The notes under the pieces are model-generated. The model saw only the letters and a program-made list of their open reading frames with translations. It made no database searches and was not told the DNA's origin. Shown here one piece after another: positions 27,920 to 39,326 of a stretch of 64,000 bases of DNA. Origin of the DNA: Bolinopsis microptera (taxonomy: Eukaryota; Ctenophora; Tentaculata; Lobata; Bolinopsidae); contig NC_087075.1 in the NCBI RefSeq assembly GCF_026151205.1, positions 11,578,303 to 11,642,302 of the forward strand, read 5' to 3'. The position numbers were made by a program, and so were the translations under genes. Position 1 is the stretch's first letter, and each line of letters begins with the position of its first letter.

Positions 27920-29806
27920 TTAAAGATCAAAGTAAGCCTTATAAATTCGGGATAGCCTGTGGCAAGCAACGCCCGATTTTAATGCTTCTACAGACCTACA
28001 GTCCATAAGAAATTGGTTTTAAAGATTTACCTCATTCCTTCAACAATGTGATTCAGGAACAAGTCGTACCACGGAACATCAATGTTTTTAGAGTCCGGCC
28101 CAAATTCGTAATCAAATTTCCTAGCCAAGAGCGGGAATTCCTGTAATAGATTTATACTGTTTAACAGTTATGTAATAATATTTGATCTATGTAGTACGTA
28201 ATACAAAGAGAAACGAGACCGGAGATATATCCAAAATCTTCGGTCTCGTAGAAGAACATTCTACACAAAAATCACCGAATCACATGACCCCCAATAGGCT
28301 CACGTGATACGACAGTAAACCAAATAAAGCCCCTCAAGGGTGCTGAACCTAATTATCAGTAATCCTAAAACTAAATAAATCACCGCAAGATTCCCAAGTC
28401 ACAAGTAAACATTGCTAGACAGGTATTTAGTAAGGTAAACACATAATAGCCCTGTGATTCCGCTGTTAAATAGCCTAGTTACACGCGTAGTAACACGTCA
28501 ATATACGAGAGCACAATAACAGGTCACTTAAGGTACAGTTAGTGTTACGGCATGGTCAACGCACACATAACGGACACTCAATCCACGATAAAGGCACAGT
28601 AAAGACACGTTTAACGCCTAATATGAGAATATGGTTACTTAAGGAACGGACACTTAACGGTAACCGTGCCTTTAATTAAGTGACCATCGATAGATTACCA
28701 AATTGCCCTTACCTGATATCGTCCCCTTATCAGAATCAGATGAACTTTCCTCTCGATATCCATTCTGACCTAGATTCTTCCGAAATAATGGTTCTGGCGT
28801 AGTACTCTTCTCAGAATTCATTGACTGACCTGATAAAATCAGGTCATAATTATATTATTACATATTATTGAAAATTATTAAATACTTTCTACTAGAGGGA
28901 CCTCGACCACAAAGCCATTATTAAACCTTGGCAGTCGCCAACACTCATTCAGAGTAAGCTGCAAACCTAAGGACTAGATAGATAGGTAGCAAGAATTAGT
29001 ACAAACGGAACATTATTTTGATCATTGAACACGGGCAATTCATTGTATTTTCGTTTCGTGTGTGGGACTGTGGGACATCTCTCATATCACGTCCGATGAA
29101 AGTGGACACACTACGAGACTTTGTTTGTGAGAGATTTCTCGGATTGAGTTATCGCAGTCTGATCGAAACTCTTATGCCTATTGCCCGTATTCCGTAATGT
29201 TTTAACTTGTCGGGTCCATTACAAATATCTCTATTAATATTATAATAATCATACCTTTTGAGATAGACTGAAGTATTATTATATCTCTATATCCAGCTAT
29301 ATCGTCCACGTTAGTTTCGATTCGATCGAACTCTGAATTAGATTCGGACTCACTCGACTCTCTTTCGGTATCCATTATTTCTTGTATCTCTTGATTCGCT
29401 AAATAAAAGTAGTTTCAGATGTTTAAAAAATCCATAACTAAAGATCGAGCTTTATTCATCAAATTCGATCGAAATGTTAATTAGTACTGTAACATTGTAA
29501 TTAATGCAGATGGCATAAAAGTAAAACGGGTAAAGAAAATTTAACGGTTTTTTAATCTAAAGTACCGCACGCTGGAAAGTATTTCCAGTGTAATTGTAGC
29601 TGCAATTCACGACCGACCTATGAATTATTATCATTCCTGCCAAAACATATAAATATATTTGATATTAAAAATAAACTATATAAAGCGTGTTTTATTTAAA
29701 CTTCAACATTTTTACTCACTCGTATTCGTAAGGAGTATTTCCTGATCTCCTTGTGAGAATTAGAAGTAGAAGTTTCTTCGGTAGAATTCATACTCGCAGA
29801 CTCCAT
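27920..29806 (-). CDS. Possible small spliced gene, product unrecognised
   Basis: Five putative minus-strand exons with good splice sites: 29720-29806 (MESASMNSTEE to YSLRIR), 29255-29398 (acidic, TERESSESESNSEFDRIETN), 28713-28829 (MNSEKSTTPEPLFRKN to SSSDSDKG), 28031-28140 (FDYEFGPDSKNIDVPWYDLF) and 27920-27995 (ALKSGVACHRLSRIYKAYFD, stop). The junctions 29255 to 28829 and 28031 to 27995 agree in phase. The first and third junctions do not, so small exons are missing or one of these exons is not real. The acidic Ser/Glu-rich middle and the aromatic VPWYDLF segment match no family I recognise. Low confidence without transcript data. Confidence 0.35.
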
Positions 29807-29874
29807 CTTTAACTAAAAAGTACAACTTTACAAGTAAAGCCAGTAACCACATAAATCGACAGTCGAAAGCGGAA

Positions 29875-29940
29875 TATTTGTGGTTGATAAAGTAATGTGT
29901 TGATAAAGTAATGTGGTTGATAAAGTAATGGTGTTAACAG
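29875..29940 (+). repeat. Short tandem repeat GTTGATAAAGTAATGTG
   Basis: Three near-identical copies of a 17-18-bp unit. Confidence 0.7.
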
Positions 29941-30533
29941 GGAATAATAGAAACCTGTGGTCAATTGTTAAAATACGTGACTCATAAGTTCGGAAATACA
30001 GGAATGGGTGTTTTAAAACTTCGGACGAATCTGAACTATATACTATGGACAAGTTTAAGCGGATGGTCTACAAAACGAAAATTATGCTGACTGCTGACGG
30101 CATAAGTATGTGGCCCTACAGAACAAAGAAGAAAGTAGTATCAAGTATGATGTAGCATTTATAAATTCGGAAAACGTACTGTAACAATTTAAAGCAATGC
30201 GGAAGCTTTTTTATGCATTGACGTGCGACCGACATTGGTTGATCAGGCGTTGATCGCGCTTTGAAATAGTACACAAAAAAATGATTCTAGATTGAGCTGT
30301 GGAAATCTAATTTTTGAGTGGAGCTCTTGTGGAAGAGGTATTGCAAATTAAGGCTGCCTGGTATGTGAAACTGTGGAAGAGGCTGAAAAGTGAAAAGATT
30401 GCGGAGAACATTGGTCCTAGCTGTTTTATCAAAAATTGTGTTGCGACTGTGCGCGGCGTTACTGCGCATTTACAAAATATTTGTGCTAGGCACTAATTGA
30501 TAGCATACTATTATTATTTTGAGTTACTTATTT

Positions 30534-31033
30534 TACCAAAACCCATAATCATGGGTAGAGTGGACCGCTGCCAGTGTCTCTCTTTCCCAAACAAAAGGAA
30601 ATGATATTAATTTGATTGACCGTTCTCAAATGCAAAATGATACCGAGAATGAAATCGGTCGCTCGCTTTTCCCATTCATTCACGGCTTACGAATTGTAAT
30701 AATTTTCGATTGATTACATGTCAATCAGATGCTGTAAAAATCTCTTTGGGTTGCGTTCGGGTCGATACCTAGTATTTCGGGGTAAGGGTGGTAGTTATCA
30801 CTTATTGCATTAGCTGAAGTTTATTGAATCTTTATTGCCGAGTACAGCTGCCTTTGGGTAGTTCTTCTTAATCTATTACAATTGTAAATGAATGGGAAAA
30901 GCGAGCGACCGATTTCATTCTCGGTATCATTTTGCATTTGAGAACGGTCAATCAAATTAATATCATTTCCTTTTGTTTGGGAAAGAGAGACACTGGCAGC
31001 GGTCCACTCTACCCATGATTATGGGTTTTGGTA
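30534..31033. mobile_element. TA-flanked foldback element, copy 1
   Basis: Inverted arms of about 140 bp begin TACCAAAACCCATAATCATG and end with its complement, around a centre of about 220 bp. TA at both ends suggests a Tc1/mariner-type MITE. No coding sequence. Confidence 0.75.
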
Positions 31034-33455
31034 AAATATCATCTCTTTTTGATTATAATGTCAGGGTACTTTATAAAGTCGAAATATAAACTGATATCTT
31101 CATTATAATAAGGAGGAAGTTTCAACGATTTCGAAATTTTTCCTTTAAAAACATTTCCTTGTGTTTAGGTAAGCATATCGGTCCATCACTGACTGAATAT
31201 ACCACTTAATACTCATTCAAGTTGACATTAAATTCATATATAATGACATTAAACTGTCGTGGCAAAGCAGAATTTGTTGGAAATCACGAATGAGCAAAAT
31301 TCTCACCTTTCGCACGTGCAAACTTTGAGCGGACGTTGCATGCGCATCCAATATTGAATCGCCGTAAATTTTTGCATGTAATTGTTTTATATATAGCTTG
31401 ATAAGCATGCAAAGTTTCAAAGTATTTCAAGAAGAACTGTAATCACAACGGCACTCTAAAGTTGACAGAAAATGACGAAAACAGCAATTTTCAGTGATTT
31501 TAGCAATTTTCTATCAATTTGGGCGTGTCCCCACGTGTGCAACTTTTCGATTTTCAACTTTAAAACTAGCCTAATGCACAATTTATACCTATAGGAAGCA
31601 GAACTGAGCTCCACAACCCAAGGCATGGCCCAACACCAAAGAATACTAAATCGCAAAATTGACGTTTTTATAAAATAATTCTTCAAAAAAGCACAAACTT
31701 CAATGACAAATATCTTTATGAAGGAGCAAGCTAGAAAAACTTTCCGGTAGATTTTCAGAATGCTTGAACAATTATCTAAGGTAAAAATTTCCTCAGATTT
31801 TGAATAAAATTACTCCTTAATGGGTTAAAATTAATTTTAAAAGTTAATTACTTTGTCAAAAATCAAGTTTTAAAAACGGTTAACTTGATGACGTCATCAA
31901 GCGGTGTTCATGACGTCAAATAAATTTTTTATACAATGTAAACTAAAGTGTAAACAATTATTTGCAAGACTTGTGGTCGGAAATGGCTGTATCTTTTATA
32001 CTTTTCAATCTATGGACACTTAAATACAGGCTACAATTGACTGGCAAAGCGTCTATCCCTGAATATATATATCTGTATATCTGTATTTTACCAAAACCCA
32101 TAATCATGGGTAGAGTGGACCGCTGCCAGTGTCTCTCTTTACCAAACAAAAGGAAATGATATTAATTTGATTGACCGTTCTCAAATGCAAAATGATACCG
32201 AGAATGAAATCGGTCGCTCGCTTTTCCCCCACAGATGCCTTTGGGTAGTTCTTCTTAATCTATTACAATTGTAAATGAATGGGAAAAGCGAGGGACCGAT
32301 TTCATTCTCGGTATCATTTTGCATTTGAGAACGGTCAATCAAATTAATATCATTTCCTTTTGTTTGGTAAAGAGAGACACTGGCAGCGGTCCACTCTACC
32401 CATGATTATGGGTTTTGGTAAAATATCATCTCTTTTTGATTATAATGTCAGGGTACTTTATAAAGTCGAAATATAAACTGATATATTCATTAATATTAAT
32501 AAGGAGGAAGTTTCAACGATTTCGAAATTTTTCCTTTAAAAACATTTCCTTGTGTTTAGGTAAGCGTATCGGTCCATCACTGACTGAATATGCCACTTTA
32601 TACTCATTCAAGTTGGCATTAAATTCATACATAATGACATTAAAAAGCAGAATTTGTTGGAAATCACGAATGAGCAAAATTCTCACCTTTCGCACGTGCA
32701 AACTTTGAGCGGACGTTGCGTGCGCATCCAATATTGAATCGCCGTAAATTTTTGCATGTAATTGTTTTATATATAGTTTGATAAGCATGCAAAGTTTCAA
32801 AGTATTTCAAGAAGAACTGTAATCACAACGGCACTCTAAAGTTGACAGAAAATGACGAAAACAGCAATTTTCAGTGATTTTAGCAATTTTCTATCAATTT
32901 GGGCGTGTCCCCAGGTGTGCAACTTTTCGATTTTCAACTTTAAAACTAGCCTAATGCACAATTTATACCTATAGGAAGCAGAACTGAGCTCCACGACCCA
33001 AGGCATGGCCCAACACCAGAGAATACTAAATCGCAAAATTGACGTTTTTATAAAATAATTCTTCAAAAAAGCACAAACTTCAATGACGAATATCTTTATG
33101 AAGGAGCAAGCTAAAAAAACTTTCCGGTAGATTTTCAGAATGCTTGAACAATTATCTAAGATGAAAATTTCCTCAGATTTTGAATACAATTACTTTTTAA
33201 TGGTTTAAAATCATTTTTTAAAGTTATTACTTTGTCAAAAATCAAGTTTTAAAAACGGTTAACTTGATGACGTCATCAAGGGGTGTTCATGACGTCAAAT
33301 AATTTGTTTATACAATGTAAACTAAAGTATGAACAATTATTTTCAAGACCTGTGGTCGGAAATGGCTGTATCTTTTATACTTTTGAATCTATGGACAATT
33401 AAATACAGGCTACAATTGACTGGCAAAGCGTCTATCCCTGAATATATGTATATAG
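31034..33455 (+). repeat. Tandem duplication of a 1.05-kb sequence (31034-32088 and 32421-33455)
   Basis: Both copies run from AATATCATCTCTTTTTGATT to GGCAAAGCGTCTATCCCTGA with scattered substitutions. Each contains the 14-bp palindrome TGATGACGTCATCA followed by CATGACGTCAAAT. Small minus-strand frames are shared (GHAQIDRKLLKSLKIAVFVI) but end at different places; I do not call a gene. Confidence 0.7.
32089..32420. mobile_element. TA-flanked foldback element, copy 2 (centre deleted)
   Basis: Arms as in copy 1, but the centre is shortened to about 50 bp. Its position relative to the following 1.05-kb flank is the same as in copy 1, so the pair arose by tandem duplication rather than by two insertions. 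Confidence 0.75.
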
Positions 33456-33459
33456 GTAT

Positions 33460-34588
33460 GTATGTATCACGACAATCTATCGTAAAACAGGGGTTCTAGA
33501 AAACCCATTTCCCGATGATCCTGAGACCTGAAACTTTTTTTGCAGTCGATTTGGTCAACGTCTAGACGCCCTGAAAAATTTCAGATCTATAACTCAATTT
33601 TAACATGGTTTTTAAGGCACCTGAATATGGCGATTTTGGGTTTTTTACCGAATTTCGTATAACAGTGCTGGCGAGTATTTTATGCAAATTTCTTAAAAAT
33701 CTCAACATAACTATTTTTATTCCTGTCATCTTTGACATCAAATTAGAATGTTTTGAACTAAAAATAAATCTGCTGAACGACTTCCGATGAGTCTTAATGC
33801 CTGAAAAACTCCTGCCGGAGGCGGCGGCCTTCGGCCGCCGCCTCCGGCCGGAGTGCACGCTTCGCGTGCACAAAAGAGGCTTGTAACGTGTACCAAAGGG
33901 GGTATAATAGTAAAAGGGGTATAATAGTAAAGGGGGTATAATAGTAAAGGGGGTATAATAGTAAATGGGGAACATAGTATACCCACAATAAATGCAACGG
34001 TCGTGCTTGCCAGCACTGTGATGTATATGTCCCGACAATCTGTCGTAAAACAGGGGTTCTAGAAAACCCATTTCCCGATGCTCCTGAAACCTGAAACTTT
34101 TTTTGCAGTCAATTTGGTCAACGTCTAGACGCCCTGAAAAATTTCAGATCTCTAACTCAATTTTAACATGGTTTTTAGGGCACCTGAATATGGCGATTTT
34201 GGGTTTTTTACCGAATTTCGTATAATAATATAACAGTGCTGGCGAGTATTTTATGCAAATTTCTTAAAAATCTGAACATAACTATTTTTTATTCCTGTCA
34301 TCTTTGACATCAAATTAGAATGTTTTGAACTAAAAATAAATCTGCTGAACGACTTCCGATGAGTCTTAATGCCTGGAAAACTCCTGCCGGAGGCGGCGGC
34401 CTTCGGCCGCCGCCTCCGGCCGGAGTGCACGCTTCGCGTGCACAAAAGAGGCTTGTAACGTGTACCAAAGGGGGTATAATAGTAAAAGGGGTATAATAGT
34501 AAAGGGGGTATAATAGTAAAGGGGGTATAATAGTAAATGGGGAACATAGTATACCCACAATAAATGCAACGGTCGTGCTTGCCAGCAC
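33460..34588 (+). repeat. Tandem pair of 560-bp units with GC-rich hairpins and 17-bp iterons
   Basis: Units at about 33460-34020 and 34021-34588 each contain: a perfect GC-rich hairpin (CCGGAGGCGGCGGCC, TTC loop, complement); an adjacent perfect hairpin GTGCACGC-TTC-GCGTGCAC; then four direct copies of GGGGTATAATAGTAAA (about 17-bp spacing); and an end CTTGCCAGCACTGTGA. The interior also has AACAGTGCTGGCGAG, a partial inverse of the end. No protein-coding frame is convincing. Confidence 0.75.
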
Positions 34589-34913
34589 TGTGATACTATT
34601 TTTCACACATCCGTGTCGGGTGTCAGGTTGCATAAACAATAAGCATATGGTTTTTAAAAATATACACGATTTTCAAATTCAATATGGAATTATATTAACT
34701 TGGTGGCGCTCGGCCTGTCACTTCGCCATATCTGCATATTTATAAACAGTAAAAACTGGGGTCCCGAGGTTGTATAGAAAATGATAAAATACGCCATCAC
34801 GGATCGGGAAATTGAGCGGCCATGCACAAAAAAGCGGCCGCATTTCTTGTTGATGAACGCGCGGGTGCCCATTGATATAATAACAACTTAATGCTTTTGT
34901 GCGTTGTGCGCGT

Positions 34914-36205
34914 CGAAAATTTGGCAAAAACGCTTGCGAAGTGACAATATTCAAATTTCGATAAAGTGTATCAATACAAGTGAAATGTTTTTTAAACCAA
35001 TTTTTGGCCCAAAAATCAGTTTTTTGCGATTTTACCCGGGGAAACTTGGTTTTACTTATATCATTTAAAAACCACTTTTAATCGATTCTACGGTCAAAAA
35101 TACGTTTATAAGAAAGTGTAGATTTGGGGTACCTAGCGTATCGAGCAGAAAATGCCCGTATTCCCGTAAAAGACTTCTACTATACACTCGGAATCAGCGA
35201 CCAGCGTTTGCAGTTTGAAAATACATCGAATCAGGTATATATGGTATAAGGTATAAAGGTATAATATGGTAGTAGGTTTCAACTGTCGGGGTCTTTTTAG
35301 AAAAATCTCGAAGATCGCAGATCGACTGTAAAGTGATTTAGCACGCTTGGTCCATTAACAATACTAATAGACAAATATGAAATAATTCCACAGCTCAAAT
35401 GTCCATAGCTCAAATTTACAGTTCCTCAGAATGATATTTGGTCGTATAGCTGGCGCGCGGCTTGATAGTCGGTCCTAGTTACCTGCTTGCTTGTTTCTGC
35501 ACGTGTAAATATGATGTGAGAAGCTAGAAAAGAGCGCCGCGTATTGGGACTCCGGACTGGTGGGCCAGGTAAATGGTAAAGCTAAATGAATTGTTGAGTA
35601 GCTCCATTTTGTTAGGAGTTTCACAATATTCAGTTCCTGACTCCTGAGAGCAATCTCCTGGCAATACAACCATTTGATTGGCTGTTTAGCTACCAGTTAC
35701 TGGGCCGCGCTCAGCCTGTCATTCCGCCAAATCTATATTGTTAATGAACATAATAGCCTGGGGTCCTCAGGTAAGCTACCAGAAGCAATATCAAATTTTA
35801 CCTTGTTATACGTTGTATGACCCGCCCCTCACCTAGTGAAACGACCGTGGGGGTCGCAACGTGATACAAATTTTACCAAGTTATCACGAATTGCTCTTCT
35901 CGCAATTAGTTCCTCTTACGTAACTGATAGAAGGATATAAAATGGAATTAAAGTTCAAGTAACTTCAAAAGTTGACCAGATTTTAAACAATATTTTATTG
36001 TATGGCGCAGTTTATATCTAACCCAAAAGCAAATTTGTAAGCACTCACGCGCATTATATCAAAATGTGATTTTAAATGTTCGCATTGGATGGTTGCACAT
36101 TGGATGGTTGAATTGCTATGCCGCGCCCCGGCGCCCTGCAGCATTACAATATTTATTCCTTCAATTGAGACCTTCGGCCCGCATTTAAGTTACTCGTCTG
36201 ATACC
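34914..36205. other. Repeat-bearing stretch without a gene
   Basis: Contains a copy of the CTGGGGTCC / CTCAGCCTGTCATTC family (35700-35780) and a partial GTTGTATGACC / CAACGTGATACAA hairpin repeat (35805-35870). No exon seen on either strand. Confidence 0.5.
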
Positions 36206-36209
36206 TTTA

Positions 36210-36890
36210 TTTTTTAACAGCTTATTTTTAAAACATTTGATCAATTATTCTATCTTATTTTGTTCCATTTTAAACTGTACGATCAGTTGTGAATTTGTTT
36301 AATACATTTGAGTTTACAGTTGCAGTGCACTTCATCAGACTAGAATTTCAGTTGACTAATGTTTTCTTCTCTTAAATCAGCTTATTGTTTAACATTTTAT
36401 TAATTATTCTGTCTTATTTTGTTCCATTTTAAACTGTACGATTAATTGTGAGTGTGTTTTATATACATTTGAGTTCATAGTTGTGAACTTTATTTCCAGT
36501 ATTTTATGTGACAGAGATTAGTTAAGGTAAAAGTGTGTCAAACAATATATATACATTCAATTAACGCAAGTGATGCAATTGGCAGAGTAAAATCAAATTT
36601 AAGTGTCGCAATTGGCAGAGCACAATTCATTGCTACCAATAATTTTTTCAAAATTTTTTTAAACAAAACACATGATCTACTCCATTATAGGTGATAGGGG
36701 CAGGGATGAGGTTGTATGAGACTTCTGATAGCTGAATCTCACGTTTGGTGTCCACCTTCTTTCCTCGACCTCGTAGAGCAATAAGAGTTGTTCAACTAAT
36801 ATTTGCTTCTCCTAAATCAGCTTATTTTTAACATGTGATCAATTATTCTGTCTTGTTTTGTTCCATTTTAAACTGTACGATCAGTTGTGT
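36210..36890 (+). repeat. Three copies of a roughly 110-bp AT-rich repeat
   Basis: The sequence TCAATTATTCT-TCTT, TTTTGTTCCATTTTAAACTG and TACGATCAGTTGTG recurs near 36215-36330, 36378-36490 and 36818-36890, leading into the 79-bp satellite. Confidence 0.65.
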
Positions 36891-38142
36891 ATTAAAATTA
36901 TAATGATTGTCACGAGATGTTTGATCTAGTTATTAGAGTTGAGCTAATTCTAGTCCTTGTTATGACAGTATTAACACTGTAATAGTTGTCACGAGATGTT
37001 TGATCTAGTTGTAAGAGTTAAGCTAATCCTAGTCCTTGATATGACAGTATTAAAACTGTAATAATTGTCACGAGATGTTTGATATAGTTATTAGAGTTGA
37101 GCTATTCCTAGTCCTTGTTATGACAGTATTAAAACTGTAATAGTTGTCACGAGATGTTTGATCTAGTTATTAGAGTTGAGCTATTCCTAGTCCTTGCTAT
37201 GACAGTATTAAAACTACAATAGTTGTCACGAGATGTTTGATCTAGTTGTTAGAGTTGAGCTATTCCTAGTCCTTGTTATGACAGTATTTAAACTGTAATA
37301 ATTGTCACAAGATGTTTGATCTAGTTGTTAGAGTTGAGCTATTCCTAGTCCTTGTTATGACAGTATTAAAACTGTAATAGTTGTCACGAGATGTTTGATC
37401 TAGTTATTAGAGTTGAGCTATTCCTAGTCCTTGCTATGACAGTATTAAAACTACAATAGTTGTCACGAGATGTTTGATCTAGTTGTTAGAGTTGAGCTAT
37501 TCCTAGTCCTTGTTATGACAGTATTTAAACTGTAATAATTGTCACAAGATGTTTGATCTAGTTGTTAGAGTTGAGCTATTCCTAGTCCTTGCTATGACAG
37601 TATTAAAACTACAATAGTTGTCACGAGATGTTTGATCTAGTTGTTAGAGTTGAGCTATTCCTAGTCCTTGCTATGAAAGTATTTAAACTGTAATAATTGT
37701 CACGAGGTGTTTGAGCTAGTTGTTAGAATTCAGCTATTCCTAGTCCTTGATATGACAGTATTAAAACTACAATAGTTGTCACGAGATGTTTGATCTAGTT
37801 GTTAGAGTTGAGATATTCCTAGTCCTTGATATGACAGTATTAAAACTGTAATAATTGTCACGAGGTGTTTGAGCTAGTTGTTAGAATTCAGCTATTCCTA
37901 GTCCTTGTTATGACAGTATTAAAACTGTAATAATTGTCACGAGATGTTTGATCTAGTTGTTAGAGTTGAGCTATTCCTAGTCCTTGCTATGACAGTATTA
38001 AAACTACAATAGTTGTCACGAGATGTTTGATCTAGTTGTTAGAGTTGAGCTATTCCTAGTCCTTGCTATGAAAGTATTTAAACTGTAATAATTGTCACGA
38101 GGTGTTTGAGCTAGTTGTTAGAATTCAGCTATTCCTAGTCCT
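36890..38142 (+). repeat. 79-bp satellite array, about 16 copies
   Basis: Unit: TTGTCACGAGATGTTTGATC, TAGTTGTTAGAGTTGAGCTA, TTCCTAGTCCTTGTTATGAC, AGTATTAAAACTGTAATAG. Two variant classes (AAAACTACAATAG and TTTAAACTGTAATAA) alternate, and a block of three units (about 238 bp) is itself repeated at about 37140 and 37378, a higher-order pattern. Confidence 0.85.
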
Positions 38143-38521
38143 TTTATATGTATAATATCTTCTCCCATGCTATTAATGTGCCAAGTTCGATTTCGGTTTC
38201 TTGCACTTTACTTATATGTAATATTTTTCTTCCAATAAACTGGTATGTTAGGAAGCAAAAGAGGCTGTTTAATGTAACTTCAGGAAGGCGCGACTGTGAA
38301 AATAGTTGAGAAAACTACGCGCATTAATGCTAAAATGTGATGCTTTTGGCGGAGATATAAAAGCTGCGCCTTTATTGTATTTGTTATGAAAATCTTTTCA
38401 ATTTTTTTTGTATACTGCACGAGATAATTCGCTTCGTTATCTCCTGGTCCTATTTCAATGATACTGATTTTAAAATTGACTAGGACTTTGCTCATGTTCG
38501 TAAGCTTCTTTCAACTATTAA

Positions 38522-38522
38522 G

Positions 38523-38551
<29 letters not shown>
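38522..38551 (+). repeat. 30-bp G homopolymer
   Basis: Unbroken run of G. It may be real or a read artefact, given the corrupted region farther on. Confidence 0.8.
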
Positions 38552-38554
<3 letters not shown>

Positions 38555-38863
38555 ATATTTGGTTTCGAGATACCAGTCGACCAACAAACTATAGGACCGG
38601 TGACCGAACTTTTGAGGGGGTCCCGGACCCCAACAGCCAAACAGTGCCCGCGGGGCAGCCACGCCCATATTTGGTCCAAATTAGGCCCAATTTAGCCAAA
38701 TACCCTGAACATGCCCAAAACCATGCTTTGGGATGCTCTACATGTAGCTACTAGTCTCCTGAACACACCTATTAAGTTTTATCAAAATTTGATAAAAATT
38801 GGCCGAGTTATGGGATAAAAACCATATGCCCATATTTGGGCTTCAAATAAAGCCCAGTGCCAA

Positions 38864-39305
38864 TATGGTATACACGGTAACATTCTTAAACATTTTTCCG
38901 TTGGTTTATTATAGCTTAATGCTTATCCTCTAACATGAATTTGAAGTGGATCCTTCAATAGCGGCCAAATTCTGCAAAAGTGGAAACTTGCCAATGTTGT
39001 CCCAATATTTAAGAAAGATAAAAAAGTGAGGTCGAAAACTATCGAGCAATATCCCTTACTTGTTAAGTTATGAACATTTTGGGCGGATTATTAAAAGTAA
39101 ACTCCTTTCTTTGACAAAAGTCCTTCTTGATCCTAGGCAGCATGACTTTCTATAGAGCACAAGTCGTAAACAAACGATGTGGTTGATTTTTGTGATAGCC
39201 TGGCATTGTCTCAGAATGAAAACATTACAAATTATGTTGTGTATTTTGATTTTGCTAAAGCCTTCGATTCTATATATCACGATATCCTTCTTCATAAGCT
39301 TTAAA
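38864..39305 (+). pseudogene. Fragment of a LINE reverse transcriptase, same family as 53.7-59.3 kb
   Basis: Nucleotide similarity to the ORF2 segment at about 57312-57745 is high (AATGTTGTCCCAATATTTAA, TTTGTGATAGCCTGGCA, TGTGTATTTTGATTTTGCTA). Frameshifts and stops interrupt it, and a single-base change gives AAAGCCTTCGATTC around RT motif A. It is a dead, truncated copy ending just after motif A. Confidence 0.8.
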
Positions 39306-39326
39306 GACATTTTTAAATTATATATA

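Larger units (their letters stand above)
30487..34913 (+). repeat. Dispersed repeat split by an insertion of about 4 kb
   Basis: The left fragment ends GAGTTACTTA at 30530 and the right fragment resumes TACTATTTTTCACACATCC at about 34586. Together they reconstitute the intact copy at 25894-26263, with only a TA shared at the junction. The insert is a composite of two foldback-plus-flank units followed by two hairpin/iteron units. Confidence 0.75.

Noticed and set aside
31456..33189. Minus-strand frames shared by the 1.05-kb tandem copies
   Set aside because: Similarity only reflects the DNA duplication; frames end at different points and lack recognisable domains.
36890..38142. CRISPR-like array
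   Set aside because: Units are contiguous 79-bp near-identical monomers without unique spacers, in an animal genome.
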